A DNA stretch of 41,428 bases from Spirochaetales bacterium (lineage in GTDB: Bacteria > Spirochaetota > Spirochaetia > SZUA-6 > JAFGRV01): the NCBI GenBank assembly GCA_016937215.1, contig JAFGWI010000118.1, forward strand, positions 1 to 41,428, in the 5' to 3' direction. The notes beneath the pieces were generated by a model. That model saw only the letters and a list, made by a program, of their open reading frames with translations, had not been told where the DNA came from and did no database searches. A program made the translations under genes and the position numbers. Below, piece after piece: positions 39,955 through 41,428 of the stretch; position 1 is the stretch's first letter; the number at the start of each line of letters is the position of its first letter.

Positions 39955-40824
39955 TTAAGATATAGACCCTATAATTATATTAACCTCTTTCAGGCTAATT
40001 CCAGTAAAATTTTCAATGTTTTTGATAATATTTGCTTGTAATTCGTGGATTAAGGGAGGCAGTTCAACTCCGAAGGGAGCAGAAATGATAACATCAATCT
40101 TATAGCCGTAAATTTGCTGCTTCAGGATGACCTTTTTGACCTTTATTTTGGCATCAACATCCTGCACGCAATGCATGATCATTTGAATAAGGGCAGGTTC
40201 GGAAATTGACAATTCACCCTTTTTACTGAATTCCGGTGTTACGATGGATTTCTCATAGATTTTTTCTTTATTGCCGCCAAAATTAAAGCGATGTTTAAAA
40301 AATATTTTTATGGAATCAAGGAAAATATGGGAATAATTCCGTCTTACTTCAATTCCTGGAACTGGAATAATATGTTTTCCCTCGGTAACACGAGAGCGGC
40401 GTGCCCGTGCAATTTCTTCCCGTGTTGCCACATCCTCAATGGGAATAATTTTTTGAATATGAGGAAGGCCCAGTCGGGAAGCGATTTTTTGAACCATTTT
40501 TTCGCTCGTGCCAATCAAAAGAATTTTCTTAAAGTTTTCCTTGTCCAGGGCTGTTCTGACCACTGACAAGTGAGTGGGATCATCAAACAATGCTGTTTTA
40601 ACAGCAGAAAAGGCGATTTTTTCCTTTTTTGCCGATTTTCCGGCAAGAATCTTGTTGTCTTTAATAAGCAGCCCGTCATCAATAATTAATTCTATTTTGT
40701 ATTTTGATGCGACCAATTTGGACCTGAAACTTTTGCCTGTACCAGGTTTTCCAACCAGAGCAAATACCTGTATGCGTTTCAACCACCAGAGTACTTTGTG
40801 AAAAGCCTTGTTCAAAGCTGCCAT
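39955..40824 (-). CDS. P-loop NTPase fused to an Asp23/Gls24-like domain
   Basis: 289 residues; the ATG has GGAG 5 bases upstream. A Walker A motif 'VGKPGTGKS' (about 24-32) lies near the N-terminus, followed by an alpha/beta nucleotide-binding domain to about 165 ('ELIIDDGLLIKDNKI', 'KILLIGTSEKMVQKIASRL'). A basic segment 'REEIARARRSRVTEGKH' follows. The C-terminal portion about 205-289 ('YGYKIDVIISAPFGVELPP', 'ENFTGISLKEVNIII') has the strand/helix pattern of Asp23/Gls24 proteins, which in Firmicutes are membrane-associated envelope-stress proteins. No membrane helix is visible. The Asp23 call is by pattern only. Confidence 0.7.
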   Translation of the reverse strand: MAALNKAFHKVLWWLKRIQVFALVGKPGTGKSFRSKLVASKYKIELIIDDGLLIKDNKILAGKSAKKEKIAFSAVKTALFDDPTHLSVVRTALDKENFKKILLIGTSEKMVQKIASRLGLPHIQKIIPIEDVATREEIARARRSRVTEGKHIIPVPGIEVRRNYSHIFLDSIKIFFKHRFNFGGNKEKIYEKSIVTPEFSKKGELSISEPALIQMIMHCVQDVDAKIKVKKVILKQQIYGYKIDVIISAPFGVELPPLIHELQANIIKNIENFTGISLKEVNIIIGSIS

Positions 40825-41230
40825 TTTATCTCCATAACTTCGGTTAATTCTGAATGTTTAACCCTGAAATCGTGTTCAATATTCAATCAATTTCTTTGAG
40901 TTTAATCAATAGCCATTGTTTTATTTCAGCCATTCCCGGTTACATTATTCTTGTGTCAAAGGCGCTTCATATCCATATATAAATTAAATATTTTTATAAC
41001 AGGGAATCGGTATTTTAGCCATGAGGGGTGCATCCCGTTTCCAGTACCTTTTTTTTCTCCGAAAACCAAAAAAATTAAGTGCAGATTGTATAAGTCCTGA
41101 CATTAGCCATCAGCTGGCAGCTTCCGATTTATTCCTGAAAAAGTTTGATCAAAATCGCTGTACAGTGATTTCGCGGAACAAGGATATTAAATGAAAAGTA
41201 TTTGTTTAGCTTACATACTTTCTAAACGTT
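40825..41230. other. Intergenic stretch upstream of the P-loop gene
   Basis: No credible gene. The segment AGTCCTGACATTAGCCAT at about 41092-41109 resembles one near 19874. A near-palindrome around CTGTACAG is seen at about 41159-41166. The GC-rich repeat follows. Confidence 0.4.
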
Positions 41231-41428
41231 ACCCGCCTCCGGCGGGTCGGGCTATCCGGCCTTTGGTCACAAATGCGTCGTATTTGCTGCTCGATGGCGT
41301 GAATGCTCATTGGCATTCGCTATTAGTCTGCAACCTACCTCCGCTGTCGCTCCGAAGGTTTTCTGCCGGAAATTATCCGGCAGAAAACGCTTTGGCTTGC
41401 GATTTTTGAAAAAATCGCAAGCCATGCC
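41231..41428 (+). repeat. Paired-hairpin GC-rich repeat, copy cut by the window end
   Basis: It opens with hairpin ACCCGCC-TCC-GGCGGGT (41231-41247), then CGGGCTATCCGGC. Hairpin a is GTTTTCTGCCGGA (41358-41370) with TCCGGCAGAAAAC (41376-41388), loop AATTA. Hairpin b is GGCTTGCGATTTTT (41394-41407) with AAAAATCGCAAGCC (41410-41423). It stops in CATGCC, which in the 36 kb copy precedes TCCTATCCCTAACGC. About 80 extra bases sit between the GGGCTAT block and hairpin a compared with the other copies. Confidence 0.8.

Noticed and set aside
41159-41166. CTGTACAG near-palindrome as a LexA box
   Set aside because: The spacing does not match known LexA operators, and the only gene beyond it is outside the window.
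41191-41409. Open frame of 72 codons at the right end
   Set aside because: It lies almost wholly in the last repeat copy, with no recognisable domain.
1-41428. CRISPR array
   Set aside because: No regularly spaced direct repeats; the dispersed repeats are kilobases apart and in both orientations.

Overview
The window looks like a piece of chromosome from a moderately A+T-rich spirochaete. The lineage call rests on two genes: an almost complete FlaA flagellar sheath protein at the left edge, and a 672-residue protein read as the cytoplasmic filament protein CfpA, followed by a hypothetical gene and a PPDK-like gene. From memory, Treponema has the same neighbourhood. No rRNA, CRISPR array, prophage or intact insertion sequence was seen. 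Gene density is high, and the genes are a mixture of housekeeping, envelope and signalling functions on both strands.

Layout. 1-5.7 kb: flaA, a tRNA with CAT anticodon and its promoter, a membrane histidine-kinase-like protein, and a PAS/PP2C (RsbU-type) phosphatase with TPRs. 6-9 kb: miaB, a LapA-like membrane protein, and a TPR/SPOR protein. 9-13.5 kb, reverse strand: a lipoprotein, an NrnA-like DHH phosphoesterase, and a membrane-anchored vWA protein. 13.6-19.4 kb: the cfpA cluster, made of CfpA, an unrecognised 337-residue protein, and a PPDK homologue whose ATP-grasp half has lost key residues while its PEP/pyruvate half is intact. 20-22.5 kb: a hypothetical protein and a large TPR protein. 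23.4-27 kb: purB-guaA and a CheY-like receiver. 27.3-30.6 kb: a YcgN-like Cys-rich protein, an unusual nucleotidyltransferase-like protein, and an A+T-rich fucosyltransferase-like gene. 30.8-36.1 kb: a CoaD-CoaE-HD triple fusion joined by overlapping stop/start codons to a GlpA-like, GlpB-like and DUF1667 redox trio, then a small membrane protein. 36.4-40.8 kb: manA, a dicluster ferredoxin, a TPR protein with a degenerate peptidase fold and a poly-G tract, and a P-loop/Asp23-like fusion.

The most distinctive non-coding signal is a dispersed GC-rich repeat (about 150-200 bp). There are four clear copies and one decayed copy, in both orientations and always between genes. Each has a short outer block (GGGCGTTGCC ... 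CCCTAACGC) around two strong hairpins. The arms differ from copy to copy but stay complementary, as expected for a structure maintained as a folded nucleic acid. A second theme is promoter placement: purB, the CoaD-CoaE-HD gene, manA and the ycgN-like gene lack a Shine-Dalgarno sequence and have a -10 box 6-9 bases before the ATG, so their mRNAs are probably leaderless or nearly so. Other genes have clear AGGAG-type sites.

All family assignments come from reading motifs by eye, without database searches. Start codons were moved from the longest possible frame where a ribosome site, signal peptide or promoter argued for it.
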